NCBI GenBank assembly: GCA_049578545.1
Contig: JBAUMF010000085.1
Span: 1 to 8,079 of the forward strand
Reading direction: 5' to 3'
Length of the DNA: 8,079 nucleotides
From: DASQBT01 sp049578545
GTDB taxonomy: Bacteria; Pseudomonadota; Gammaproteobacteria; Burkholderiales; Thiobacillaceae
Below the pieces are notes generated by a model. The model was not told the origin of the DNA. It saw only the letters and a list, made by a program, of their open reading frames with translations, and did not search any database. Each line of letters opens with the position of its first letter. The first letter of the stretch is position 1. This document shows, in pieces, positions 1 through 6,650 of this stretch. The translations under genes were made by a program, and so were the position numbers.

Positions 1-331
1 TGCCGATTACCAGCGTCAGGAAGGAGACAATCATCATGCGGCCGTCCGTGACATTGCGGTCGAACAGCTCCAGCGGGTAGGCAATACGCATGTCGTGCTT
101 GGCTTCGTCGATGTAATAGACCAGCGCATCCACGCCCTTGGTGAAGTCGTCGGTGGTGGAGACTTCGACGTTGGTGCCGGTGGACGATTCGGCGGCGAAG
201 TGGGCGGCGGCTTCCAGATAGCCGTGCCCGGACTTCGGCTTCATCCGGTAGGCGACGAGAATGTGCTTGCCCCCCTTGATGAGGTCTTCTTCCTTCAGGC
301 TGAGGTCGGCATAACGCGCGGATTGATCCAT
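1..331 (-). CDS. cbbM: Form II ribulose-1,5-bisphosphate carboxylase/oxygenase large subunit, N-terminal part (partial)
   Basis: This is the CO2-fixing enzyme of the Calvin-Benson-Bassham cycle, acting in the cytoplasm as dimers of a single large-subunit type. The visible 110 residues begin MDQSARYADLSLKEEDLI and contain HFAAESSTGTN (44-54), which holds the form II active-site Glu48 and the Thr53-Asn54 pair, followed by DDFTKGVDALVYYIDEA (61-77) and LFDRNVTDGRMMIVSFLTL (89-107). The order and spacing match the Rhodospirillum rubrum-type enzyme, not form I. The gene is cut by the left edge just before the expected Asn111; the one remaining base fits an Asn codon. The ATG at 331-329 is preceded by TAGGAG (complement of 338-343) at 6 nt spacing, which fixes the start. 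It is divergent from cbbR, its likely regulator. Identity is near certain; the rest of the protein is outside the window. Confidence 0.96.
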   Translation of the reverse strand, partial: MDQSARYADLSLKEEDLIKGGKHILVAYRMKPKSGHGYLEAAAHFAAESSTGTNVEVSTTDDFTKGVDALVYYIDEAKHDMRIAYPLELFDRNVTDGRMMIVSFLTLVIG

Positions 332-337
332 TGCAGG

Positions 338-343
338 CTCCTA
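338..343 (-). promoter_or_regulatory. Ribosome binding site of cbbM
   Basis: TAGGAG on the minus strand, 6 nt before the ATG at 331. It is strong and decides the cbbM start. By contrast, cbbR on the other side of the spacer has no evident Shine-Dalgarno sequence. Confidence 0.75.
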
Positions 344-392
344 GAGATTGAATTTAAACCAGGAGCGAATACCCCTGAACGCAATGGGGTTC

Positions 393-419
393 ACTATACA
401 CAATGGCTAATATAATCAA
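393..419 (-). promoter_or_regulatory. Candidate cbbM promoter (weak match)
   Basis: On the minus strand TTGATT (complement of 414-419) and TATAGT (complement of 393-398) lie 15 bp apart. The -10 element is good but the spacing is short, as is common for activator-dependent promoters. The palindromic CbbR-type sites at 426-450 lie just upstream of the -35 element, where a LysR-type activator would sit. This is a prediction by eye. Confidence 0.3.
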
Positions 420-425
420 TATTCA

Positions 426-442
426 GTTATTATGATAATAAC
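426..442. promoter_or_regulatory. Perfect 17-bp palindrome, likely CbbR operator
   Basis: GTTATTAT-G-ATAATAAC is a perfect inverted repeat centred on base 434. T428 and A440 form the symmetric T-N11-A core typical of LysR-type regulator sites. It lies midway between the divergent cbbM and cbbR starts, where CbbR operators are normally found. That CbbR binds here is inferred from position and symmetry. Confidence 0.6.
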
Positions 443-450
443 CATATCAT
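432..450. promoter_or_regulatory. Second, overlapping inverted repeat in the cbbM-cbbR spacer
   Basis: ATGATA (432-437) and TATCAT (445-450) are inverted across a 7-bp gap and overlap the 426-442 palindrome. Beyond both, GGCTAA (405-410) and TTAGCC (451-456) form a wider inverted pair. LysR-type tetramers usually contact a recognition site and an adjacent activation site, and these nested repeats would suit that. Assignment to CbbR is inference. Confidence 0.4.
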
Positions 451-465
451 TTAGCCTATATATCC

Positions 466-1368
466 ATGCGCCGATTGACGCTACGCCAAATTCGAGTGTT
501 TGAAGCCGTGGCCCGCAATCTTTCGTTTTCTCGGGCAGCCGAGGAGTTGCATTTGAGTCAGCCTTCCGTCTCCATGCAAGTCAGGGGAATCGAAACCATT
601 CTGGGCATGCCGCTCACTGAGCAACTGGGCAAGAAGATCTTTCTTACCGATGCTGGACGCGAGGTCTTGCACGCGAGCCAGGCTATCACTGCCCGTCTGG
701 ATGATCTGCAAGACAATCTGGCCCAGTTGCGGGCCGTGAACAGCGGTCGCCTCAATCTTGCCGTCACCTCAACTGTGAATGCAGTGGCGACTGACATTCT
801 GGTGCGGTTTCGCAGCAAGCACCCGGGCGTGGCCATTCATCTTGACGTCTCCAACCGCGCGGAAGTGCTGGGGCTGTTGGCAGCCAATCGCATCGATCTG
901 GCTATCATGGGACAGGTTCCTGCCGATCTGGACCTTGAAGCCGCCCGTTTCATGGATAATCCCTTGGTGGTCATCGCCCCACCTGACCACCCGCTGGTGG
1001 GCAAACGAAATGTTTCCATCGACGATCTGGCTGCAGAGCCTTTTCTGGTGCGTGAAGCCGGTTCCGGCACCCGGGCTGCGATGGAACGCTTCTTCGCGGC
1101 TCACGGGCGTGAAATACGCAGCAGTATGGAGATGAGCAGCAACGAAGCGATCAAGCTGGCAGTGCAGGCAGGACTCGGTCTAGGCATTCTTTCGTTGCAG
1201 ACACTGGAAATGGAACTGGCGCTCAAGCGCCTCATCGTGATCAAGGTGAAGAACTTTCCTATCATGCGGCATTGGTACATCGTGTGTCGCGCTGACAAGC
1301 GGTTATCGCCGGTCGCACAGGCCTTCAAGGCATTCTTGCTCGACACGAAGCAGAAGAGAATGAAATGA
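466..1368 (+). CDS. cbbR: CbbR, LysR-type regulator of the Calvin-cycle genes
   Basis: This is a LysR-type transcription factor of 300 residues, the usual family length. The N-terminal winged helix-turn-helix runs over about residues 5-63 (LTLRQIRVFEAVARNLSFSR, then AAEELHLSQPSVSMQVRGIE), followed by a linker helix (about 65-92) and the two-lobed effector domain (about 95-295). Subfamily marks include the RQIRVFEAVA start, the REAGSGTR segment (197-204) in the effector pocket and the C-terminal RHWYIVCRADKRLSPVAQAF (268-287). Family members bind divergent promoters as tetramers and respond to metabolites such as RuBP, PEP or NADPH. The divergent cbbM gene makes the CbbR name secure. The ATG at 466 has no clear Shine-Dalgarno, but it gives the standard CbbR N terminus and no better start lies upstream. 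As in other LysR pairs, it probably also represses its own transcription from the shared operator. Confidence 0.92.
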   Translation: MRRLTLRQIRVFEAVARNLSFSRAAEELHLSQPSVSMQVRGIETILGMPLTEQLGKKIFLTDAGREVLHASQAITARLDDLQDNLAQLRAVNSGRLNLAVTSTVNAVATDILVRFRSKHPGVAIHLDVSNRAEVLGLLAANRIDLAIMGQVPADLDLEAARFMDNPLVVIAPPDHPLVGKRNVSIDDLAAEPFLVREAGSGTRAAMERFFAAHGREIRSSMEMSSNEAIKLAVQAGLGLGILSLQTLEMELALKRLIVIKVKNFPIMRHWYIVCRADKRLSPVAQAFKAFLLDTKQKRMK

Positions 1369-1373
1369 CGCGG

Positions 1374-1399
1374 GCATCTGGATAGGAACACCCAGATGC
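1374..1399. other. 8-bp stem-loop after cbbR
   Basis: GCATCTGG (1374-1381) and CCAGATGC (1392-1399) pair around a 10-nt loop, starting 5 nt after the cbbR stop. There is no T-run on either side, so it is not a typical rho-independent terminator; it may end or stabilise the cbbR transcript. The remaining DNA to 1550 shows no gene, only a small palindrome GCACATGGATGTGC at 1455-1468. Confidence 0.4.
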
Positions 1400-1550
1400 A
1401 GAAAATCATTCAGAAAGCCGTATCCGCGCAGCCCGTTTTCCTTGATAGACAACAGCACATGGATGTGCCAATCGAAGCTATGCAGCCGAGGTGTTGTTCA
1501 GTTTGAGGATGATTGGGCGTAACTGAATTGGCTGAACAGACTAGTGAGAA

Positions 1551-1576
1551 AAATATTAGACAATTGTCTAATATTT
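1551..1576 (-). terminator. 26-bp perfect palindrome, possible terminator of tRNA-Asn
   Basis: Bases 1551-1576 are a perfect palindrome with arms of 13 bp (AAATATTAGACAA and its complement). Read on the minus strand it lies 56 nt after the tRNA CCA end and is followed at once by more T residues (a run of five T, then CTC), so it could fold into an AT-rich hairpin plus U-tract. The stem is unusually AT-rich for a terminator, and an extra half-site GTCTAATA recurs at 1578-1585, which instead suggests a protein-binding operator. Confidence 0.4.
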
Positions 1577-1632
1577 CGTCTAATAATCGCCTTTCGTGCT
1601 GGGAGTGATTGACGATAACTTATTGATTTTGC

Positions 1633-1708
1633 TGGCTCCCCGACCTGGGCTCGAACCAGGGACCTGCGGATTAACAGTCCGTCGCTCTACCGACTGAGCT
1701 ATCGGGGA
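1633..1708 (-). tRNA. tRNA-Asn (anticodon GTT), CCA encoded
   Basis: The minus strand gives a complete 76-nt cloverleaf. The acceptor stem pairs TCCCCGA (from 1708) with TCGGGGA (to 1637), the D-arm is GCTCAGTCGGTAGAGC, the anticodon loop CTGTTAA carries GTT, and the T-arm contains GGTTCGAGCCC. The discriminator G at 1636 and the CCA tail at 1635-1633 are in the DNA. GTT reads asparagine codons AAC and AAU. It is a single tRNA, with its own promoter at 1732-1760 and no tRNA neighbours in the window. Confidence 0.97.
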
Positions 1709-1710
1709 AT

Positions 1711-1730
1711 CACGCTAAAAGCGAAGCGTG
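1711..1730 (-). other. Short hairpin in the tRNA-Asn 5' leader
   Basis: CACGCT (1711-1716) and AGCGTG (1725-1730) form a 6-bp stem with an 8-nt loop, 2 nt ahead of the mature tRNA 5' end. It would lie in the leader that RNase P removes. A role is not established. Confidence 0.35.
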
Positions 1731-1731
1731 G

Positions 1732-1760
1732 ATTGTAGGGGTTGAGTGATCCCGGGTCAA
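1732..1760 (-). promoter_or_regulatory. Sigma-70 promoter of tRNA-Asn
   Basis: On the minus strand TTGACC (complement of 1755-1760) and TACAAT (complement of 1732-1737) are separated by exactly 17 bp, each with a single mismatch to consensus. The -10 element ends 23 nt before the mature tRNA. This is the best sigma-70 match in the window and fits a stable RNA gene. Confidence 0.8.
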
Positions 1761-2287
1761 GCATTTCACGCCGATTACGCATCACCTTCCATGAGCAATT
1801 CCACTATGTGGTCAACTGCGATGCGCGTGGATGCGGGTCCACCGTCTCCCTGCGCACCGCCTTAACAGTTGGCGCTGTCGCCAAGATGCTGGTTGATCTG
1901 GTCGAGAACGAGCTGAGGCATCGCCGCTGCGTCTCGATATCGAACAAGGTGACGCTGTACTTCGCCCATTTGTTCGCCTTGATGCGCCTTGCACCTGAGG
2001 AACGAAAGATATGGGATTGGATTTCAGCGTATTCCCATGAAGGGCGAAGCAGGTGTGTGTCCGAAAGCGTGGTTATCCCGGGTAGCGCATGTGCACGCGT
2101 ATGCCGCAGGTGCAATAGCCGTGATGCACAGTGTCCCTGCTGGCCAGGCAGGACTGTTCCACTGGTTAATTCTATGCCACGTTTGTCGAGTCGTCTTTCC
2201 GTGGTCAGGCCGATGCCGTTCACAAATCGAACAATCAAGTTGAGACAGCCGCTGCAGCATAACAGCGTAACGCATCAGGAAATGGAT
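1742..2287. other. Unassigned 546-bp segment, possibly decayed coding DNA
   Basis: No recognisable gene lies between the tRNA promoter and the end of the aminotransferase gene. The plus strand is open from a TTG at 1742 to 2386, with gene-like codons at about 1865-2030 (TVGAVAKMLVDLVENELRHR), but the frame runs into the convergent aat gene and becomes Cys/Arg-rich. The minus strand is open at 1804-2238. A third frame, minus 2275-1775, reads plausible protein such as MPQLVLDQINQHLGD and RIAVDHIVELLMEGDA but is broken by TGA at 2026-2024 and TAA at 1864-1862. None has a good ribosome site or a family signature. A relic gene is possible but unproven. Confidence 0.35.
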
Positions 2288-3487
2288 CTATACGAGAGCT
2301 TTCGCCATCCGCACCAGCGCATTCTGCAGGTTGGCTTTAGAGGTGGCAAAGGACAGACGGACATAACCTTCTGCGCCAAATGCTGAACCGGGAACCACGG
2401 CCACGCCGGCCTGTTCCAGCAGGTATTCGGCCAGTTCCAGATCGGTCGGCGCCTTGAGCTTGCCGATGGCATGAAGATGCCTTATTGCATCGCGCATATC
2501 CGGGAAGGCGTAGAACGCGCCGCCTGCAATCAGACATTTCACGCCGGGAAGGGCATTAAGGCCGCCTACCACCAGCTTGTGCCGCTCCTTGAACGCGGCC
2601 ACCATGGGAGCCATGCAGCCCTGGTCGCCATTAAGTGCGGCTTCCGCCGCTACCTGCGAAATCGAGGTCGGGTTGGAGGTGCTTTGTGACTGCACATTAG
2701 TCATGGCCTGGATGATCTCTTCCGCGCCTGCCGCATAGCCAATGCGCCAGCCGGTCATTGCGTAGGCCTTGGAAACGCCATTTAGCACCATTGTCCGCTC
2801 ATACAGATCCGGACAGGCGTTAAGAATATTGACGAATGGCGCATCGTCGAGACTGATGTGCTCGTACATGTCATCGGTCGCGATCAGCACATTGGGGTGC
2901 CTGCGCAGCACCTCGCCCAAGCCCGCCAGGTCATCCCGGGTGTAAACCGCGCCGGTCGGGTTGCTGGGGCTGTTGATGATCACCATCCGGGTTTTCGGCG
3001 TGATGGCTTTTTCCAACTGTGCTGGGGTGATCTTGAATCCCTGCTCGATACCGGCCTCGACAATTACCGGCTTGCCGTCAGCAAGGATCACGATGTCGGG
3101 ATAGGAAACCCAGTAGGGCGCTGGAATAATGACTTCGTCACCCGCGTTGACAATGGCCTGGACCAGGTTGTAGAAGCTTTGCTTGCCGCCGCAGGAAACC
3201 AGAATCTGGTTCGGCGTGTAGGTCAGGCCGTTGTCGCGCTTGAACTTGGCGATGATTGCGGCCTTCAAGCTGGGCATGCCATCAACTGCCGTATATTTGG
3301 TAAAGCCTCGTTCAATGGCGGCAATGGCTGCGGCCTTGATGTGATCCGGCGTATCAAAATCGGGCTCACCCGCACCCAGTCCAATGATGTCTTTGCCCGC
3401 GGCCTTGAGGGCTGCAGCCCGGGCGGTGACCGCCAGCGTAGGCGAGGGCTTGATGGAAAGTACGCGTTTGGATAAGGGGGTGTCCAT
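2288..3487 (-). CDS. Aspartate aminotransferase, PLP-dependent class I (subgroup Ib type)
   Basis: This enzyme transfers the amino group between aspartate and 2-oxoglutarate, linking amino-acid synthesis to the TCA cycle in the cytoplasm. The 399-residue product has the normal family length. Visible marks are GLGAGEPDFDTP (36-47), KYTAVDGMPSLK (64-75), the SNPTG motif with Asn176, Asp205 and Tyr208 in ATDDMYE, the PLP-binding Lys240 in GVSKAYAMTGWRIGY, and the substrate-carboxylate Arg377 in GYVRLSF. The start at 3487 gives MDTPLSKRVLSIKPSPTLAVTARAA, the usual N terminus; the frame is open upstream to 3568, but that extension would run into uvrB and is unlikely. No clear Shine-Dalgarno precedes 3487. 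Some relatives also act on prephenate, which cannot be decided here. It is transcribed away from uvrB, with 19 bp between the starts, and would commonly be named aspC or aat. Confidence 0.93.
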   Translation of the reverse strand: MDTPLSKRVLSIKPSPTLAVTARAAALKAAGKDIIGLGAGEPDFDTPDHIKAAAIAAIERGFTKYTAVDGMPSLKAAIIAKFKRDNGLTYTPNQILVSCGGKQSFYNLVQAIVNAGDEVIIPAPYWVSYPDIVILADGKPVIVEAGIEQGFKITPAQLEKAITPKTRMVIINSPSNPTGAVYTRDDLAGLGEVLRRHPNVLIATDDMYEHISLDDAPFVNILNACPDLYERTMVLNGVSKAYAMTGWRIGYAAGAEEIIQAMTNVQSQSTSNPTSISQVAAEAALNGDQGCMAPMVAAFKERHKLVVGGLNALPGVKCLIAGGAFYAFPDMRDAIRHLHAIGKLKAPTDLELAEYLLEQAGVAVVPGSAFGAEGYVRLSFATSKANLQNALVRMAKALV

Positions 3488-3500
3488 AAATCGGCTAAGG

Positions 3501-3529
3501 GCTAAAATGACAGGTTGGCACGGATTCAA
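3501..3529 (-). promoter_or_regulatory. Candidate promoter of the aminotransferase gene inside the 5' end of uvrB
   Basis: On the minus strand TTGAAT (complement of 3524-3529) and TTTAGC (complement of 3501-3506) are 17 bp apart. The -35 element is good and the -10 is poor. If used, the transcript would start only a few bases before the ATG at 3487, giving a very short leader, which suits the lack of a ribosome site there. This is a weak prediction. Confidence 0.25.
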
Positions 3530-5588
3530 ACGTGCCGGAATTTTACCTGTGGTCACGACCTTTCCCAATAGCCCTTACCGTCTGCATCAGCCTTTTGATC
3601 CGGCGGGAGATCAACCGGCGGCCATCGCCAAGATTACCGAAGGCTTCGAAGACGGCCTGGCCTACCAGACCCTGCTTGGCGTCACCGGCTCGGGCAAGAC
3701 CTTTACCATGGCCCACGTCATCGCCCGCCTGGGGCGGCCAGCCCTCATCATGGCGCCCAACAAGACCCTGGCGGCCCAGCTTTACGCGGAAATGCGCGAA
3801 TTTTTCCCGGAAAACGCAGTCGAATATTTCGTCTCGTATTACGATTACTATCAACCTGAAGCGTATGTGCCAAGCAGGGATTTGTTCATCGAAAAGGATT
3901 CCAGCATCAACGAGCACATCGAGCAAATGCGGCTTTCCGCCACCAAGGCCCTGCTGGAACGGCGTGATACGGTCATTGTAGCCACCGTCTCCTGCATCTA
4001 CGGCATAGGCGACCCGGTCGATTATCACAGCATGATCCTGCACTTGCGCCAAGGCGAAAAGATGGGCCAGCGCGAAGTGCTCGCGCGGTTGACCACCATG
4101 CAATATGAACGCAACGACGTCGACTTCCACCGCGGTACGTTTCGGGTGCGCGGCGATGTCATTGACATTTTCCCGGCGGAAAACGCGGAAACTGCCGTCC
4201 GCATTGAACTGTTCGATGACGAGGTCGAGTCCATTACCCTGTTTGATCCGCTCACCGGCAGGCTGCAAACCAAAGTTCCACGCTACACGGTGTTCCCGTC
4301 CAGCCATTACGTCACGCCGCGCGAAACCACGCTCAAGGCTATCGAGGCGATCAAGTTGGAACTGCATGATCGGCTCGAATTCTTTTACGCCAACAACAAA
4401 CTGGTCGAAGGGCAGCGCCTGGAGCAGCGCACCCGGTTCGATCTTGAAATGCTCAACGAGCTGGGCTTCTGCAAAGGCATCGAAAACTATTCACGCCACC
4501 TGTCTGGGCGCAAGGCAGGTGAACCACCACCCACGCTGATGGATTACCTGCCGCCCGGCTCGTTGCTCATCATTGATGAGTCGCATGTCACCATTCCGCA
4601 GATCGGTGGCATGTACAACGGCGACCGTGCGCGCAAGCAGAACCTGGTTGAATATGGGTTCCGGTTGCCTTCAGCCATGGACAACCGGCCACTCAAGTTC
4701 GAGGAATTCGAGGGCCTCATGCCTCAGGCGCTTTTCGTCTCTGCCACACCGGCGGATTACGAAGCAAGGCATCAGGGCCAGATAGTGGAACAGGTGGTTC
4801 GTCCCACCGGGCTGGTCGATCCGGTGGTCGAAGTCCGGCCGGTTTCTACCCAAGTGGATGATTTGTTGTCGGAATGCGGCAAGCGGGTGGAAGCGGGCGA
4901 GCGCGTGCTGGTTACCACGCTCACCAAGCGCATGGCAGAAGACCTCACCGATTACCTGGCGGAACACGCGGTGAAAGTCCGCTACCTGCATTCCGATATC
5001 GATACCGTCGAGCGGGTGGAAATCATCCGCGATTTGCGCCTTGGAGTATTCGATGTGCTGGTCGGCATTAACCTGCTGCGCGAAGGTCTTGATATTCCCG
5101 AGGTATCCCTCGTCGCCATTCTGGATGCGGACAAGGAAGGCTTCCTGCGGTCAACGCGGTCGCTCATCCAGACCATCGGCCGGGCGGCGCGCCACCTGCA
5201 CGGAACGGCCATTCTTTATGCCGCGCGCGTCACCGATTCCATGCGACGCGCGATGGACGAAACCGAACGGCGGCGGAACAAGCAGATCGAGTTCAACGCG
5301 GAGCACGGCATCACACCCAAGAGCATCAGCAAGAAGGTCAAGGACATCATCGAAAATGTAGTGGACCTCAATGAGGCCCGGCTTGAACTCAAGGCGGCCC
5401 AGACCTTGGCGACCTACCACGTCATGAGTGAAAAGGATCTCAACCGCGAAATCAAGCGGGTGGAAAGAGACATGCACGAAGCGGCCAAGAATCTGGAATT
5501 TGAATCCGCGGCCGAACTCAGGGACAAGTTGAAGGAACTCAGGCAGGTGCTGTTCGGAATCGAGCAGGCCAACGATCGTAGGATGTAG
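3507..5588 (+). CDS. uvrB: Excinuclease ABC subunit B (UvrB)
   Basis: UvrB is the damage-verification helicase-like subunit of nucleotide excision repair; it is loaded by UvrA and then recruits the UvrC nuclease. Numbered from the ATG at 3507 (693 residues), the sequence shows Walker A GVTGSGKT (58-65), the DNA-clamping beta-hairpin region VSYYDYYQPEAYVPSRD (109-125), the UvrA-interacting domain (about 160-250), Walker B IIDESH (355-360), VSATP (411-415), GINLLREGLDIPEVSL (520-535), motif VI QTIGRAAR (555-562) and a C-terminal UVR motif (about 645-684) that binds UvrC. All key residues are present. ATG 3507 has AAGGG (3497-3501) at 5 nt. An in-frame GTG at 3549, just before TTFPNSPYRLHQPFDPAGDQP, where many relatives begin, is a real alternative giving 679 residues. 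The open frame reaches back to 3384 but there overlaps aat. I see no LexA-like box upstream. Confidence 0.97.
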   Translation: MTGWHGFKRAGILPVVTTFPNSPYRLHQPFDPAGDQPAAIAKITEGFEDGLAYQTLLGVTGSGKTFTMAHVIARLGRPALIMAPNKTLAAQLYAEMREFFPENAVEYFVSYYDYYQPEAYVPSRDLFIEKDSSINEHIEQMRLSATKALLERRDTVIVATVSCIYGIGDPVDYHSMILHLRQGEKMGQREVLARLTTMQYERNDVDFHRGTFRVRGDVIDIFPAENAETAVRIELFDDEVESITLFDPLTGRLQTKVPRYTVFPSSHYVTPRETTLKAIEAIKLELHDRLEFFYANNKLVEGQRLEQRTRFDLEMLNELGFCKGIENYSRHLSGRKAGEPPPTLMDYLPPGSLLIIDESHVTIPQIGGMYNGDRARKQNLVEYGFRLPSAMDNRPLKFEEFEGLMPQALFVSATPADYEARHQGQIVEQVVRPTGLVDPVVEVRPVSTQVDDLLSECGKRVEAGERVLVTTLTKRMAEDLTDYLAEHAVKVRYLHSDIDTVERVEIIRDLRLGVFDVLVGINLLREGLDIPEVSLVAILDADKEGFLRSTRSLIQTIGRAARHLHGTAILYAARVTDSMRRAMDETERRRNKQIEFNAEHGITPKSISKKVKDIIENVVDLNEARLELKAAQTLATYHVMSEKDLNREIKRVERDMHEAAKNLEFESAAELRDKLKELRQVLFGIEQANDRRM

Positions 5589-5865
5589 AGATACCCATGC
5601 CATGTCGACGGTGGTCATTAGGAACATTCTTGAAAGCAATTTGGGGAAGGATGCCTTCGCCATTTGGCATTGGGCGGAGCGAGGGGCCTCGCCTCAACTC
5701 ACTCTCCAAGGGGGAAGGGCCAAAGAAATGCCGGATTGCGGTCAAAGCAATCCAGAGTGCTGCGAAAATTGCTGAACCGGATTGCCTCGCTAGGCTCGCA
5801 CTAGCTGCCTGGCGGCACAGCGAAGGCGGGGATCCAGTGCCGCCAGACAATTTCAAGGGACACAA
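5589..5865. repeat. Hairpin-rich spacer between uvrB and ptp
   Basis: No credible gene lies here; the one open frame (5597-5872) has repeat-like content. The segment is a row of inverted repeats: GAAGG-ATG-CCTTC at about 5646-5658, GCGAGG-GG-CCTCGC at 5679-5692, GGATTGC-N7-GCAATCC at 5733-5753, and the 10-bp stem at 5809-5846. CCGGATTGC occurs twice (5731-5739 and 5777-5785). Phrases such as GCGAAGGCGGGGATCCAG resemble the small interspersed palindromic repeats common in proteobacterial intergenic DNA. No T-rich terminator is seen, so uvrB and ptp could share a transcript. Confidence 0.6.
5809..5846. repeat. REP-like inverted repeat with 10-bp arms, just upstream of ptp
   Basis: CTGGCGGCAC (5809-5818) and GTGCCGCCAG (5837-5846) are perfectly inverted around an 18-nt loop holding GCGAAGGCGGGGATCC. 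The second arm ends 8 nt before the ptp Shine-Dalgarno (AAGGGA, 5855-5860), so in RNA it would be a stable structure next to the translation start. It resembles mobile palindromic intergenic repeats; other copies would need a genome search. Confidence 0.6.
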
Positions 5866-6351
5866 ATGGTGAAAGTGCTCTTCGTCTGCATGGGTAATAT
5901 CTGCCGATCTCCGATGGCAGAAGGTGTTTTCCACAAACTGATAAAAGAAGCGGGATTGGAAGATCAGATATCCATCGATTCCGCCGGTACCCACAGCTAC
6001 CACGTCGGTGATTCGCCGGACCAGCGTGCCCAGGCTGCTCTGCGTGACAAGGGAATTGATATTTCAGGCCTGCGCGGTCGCCAGGTGGCCGACGACGATT
6101 TTGAAGAGTTCGACTACATCGTGGCCATGGATTCATCCAACCTCAACAACCTTAAGCGCAGGGCAGCCACTCGGCATCACGATAAGATTCAACTCATGCT
6201 TTCGTTCAGTCGTAAGTACCCCAACCTGGATGTGCCGGACCCCTATTATGGTGGAGCGGATGGGTTCAAGGATGTGCTGAAGATGGTTGAAGATGGGGGA
6301 AAGGGGTTGTTGAAAGAGATACAGCAGAGTCTCGTGGGTGAGCAACGTTAG
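5866..6351 (+). CDS. Low-molecular-weight protein tyrosine phosphatase
   Basis: This is a cytoplasmic phosphatase of the LMW-PTP/arsenate-reductase-like fold, which hydrolyses phosphotyrosine through a cysteinyl-phosphate intermediate. The 161-residue length is typical. The P-loop VCMGNICRSPMAEG (7-20) supplies nucleophile Cys8 and Arg14 in the C-X5-R-S pattern, and the general-acid Asp125 lies in the DPYYGG motif (125-130). SAGTHSYHVGDSPDQRA (39-55) and ISGLRGRQ (66-73) are further family marks. ATG 5866 has AAGGGA at 5 nt spacing. It follows uvrB on the same strand after a 277-bp repeat-rich spacer; this neighbour pair is common in betaproteobacteria, and the substrate is usually unknown. 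No polysaccharide tyrosine kinase gene lies nearby to suggest a Wzb-like role. DPYYGG argues against an ArsC arsenate reductase. Confidence 0.94.
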   Translation: MVKVLFVCMGNICRSPMAEGVFHKLIKEAGLEDQISIDSAGTHSYHVGDSPDQRAQAALRDKGIDISGLRGRQVADDDFEEFDYIVAMDSSNLNNLKRRAATRHHDKIQLMLSFSRKYPNLDVPDPYYGGADGFKDVLKMVEDGGKGLLKEIQQSLVGEQR

Positions 6352-6650
6352 CCCTCCACCTGTTTGCTTAACAACTTCGTGAAGGACTCAAAGCGGCCAC
6401 AGGCGGCCGGTCGAGGTGGCTATCGAATTTCAATAGACGGGACTGGTCCCGAGCAAGTTGAGTGTCTCGTCTTCGGCGAGCAAATTGTGGGCTACGCTGC
6501 CTCGACTCGGCCATGAGCGGCCTGTTGACGTTGGGCTGGCAACGGCAGGATAGAACCTATACCTGTCTGCTATCACTTCTCTCGCGACCCCATTGGGCCC
6601 GCGGTCCAGACGATCCAGCATTTCGTGGCAAGGCTTCCACGGCTTTAGGA
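6352..6650. other. Non-coding stretch after ptp
   Basis: No gene is supported here. An open frame on the minus strand (6654-6430) and one on the plus strand (6462-6680) have no family features. Visible items are the palindrome CGGGAC-TG-GTCCCG at about 6438-6451 and one copy of a 17-bp sequence, TGGGCTGGCAACGGCAG (6532-6548), that recurs inverted at 7724-7740. No clear terminator with a T-run follows ptp. Confidence 0.5.

Noticed and set aside
95..415. Open frame on the plus strand (106 aa) at the left edge
   Set aside because: It is the antisense shadow of cbbM and runs into the cbb promoter spacer; cbbM on the other strand is unmistakable.
1374..1399. Stem-loop after cbbR as a rho-independent terminator
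   Set aside because: There is no T-run on either strand, so it is listed only as a stem-loop.
426..1760. Several short palindromes considered as a CRISPR array or origin
   Set aside because: The repeats are not regularly spaced, have no common unit with spacers, and no DnaA-box cluster is seen.
3384..3506. Upstream extension of the uvrB frame to an ATG at 3384
   Set aside because: It overlaps the well-supported aminotransferase N terminus and adds residues absent from the family.
3488..3568. Upstream extension of the aminotransferase frame to 3568
   Set aside because: The family N terminus begins at 3487, and the extension would overlap the uvrB start region.
5597..5872. Plus-strand open frame of 91 aa between uvrB and ptp
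   Set aside because: It lies wholly in hairpin and repeat sequence, overlaps the ptp start, and has no ribosome site or family resemblance.
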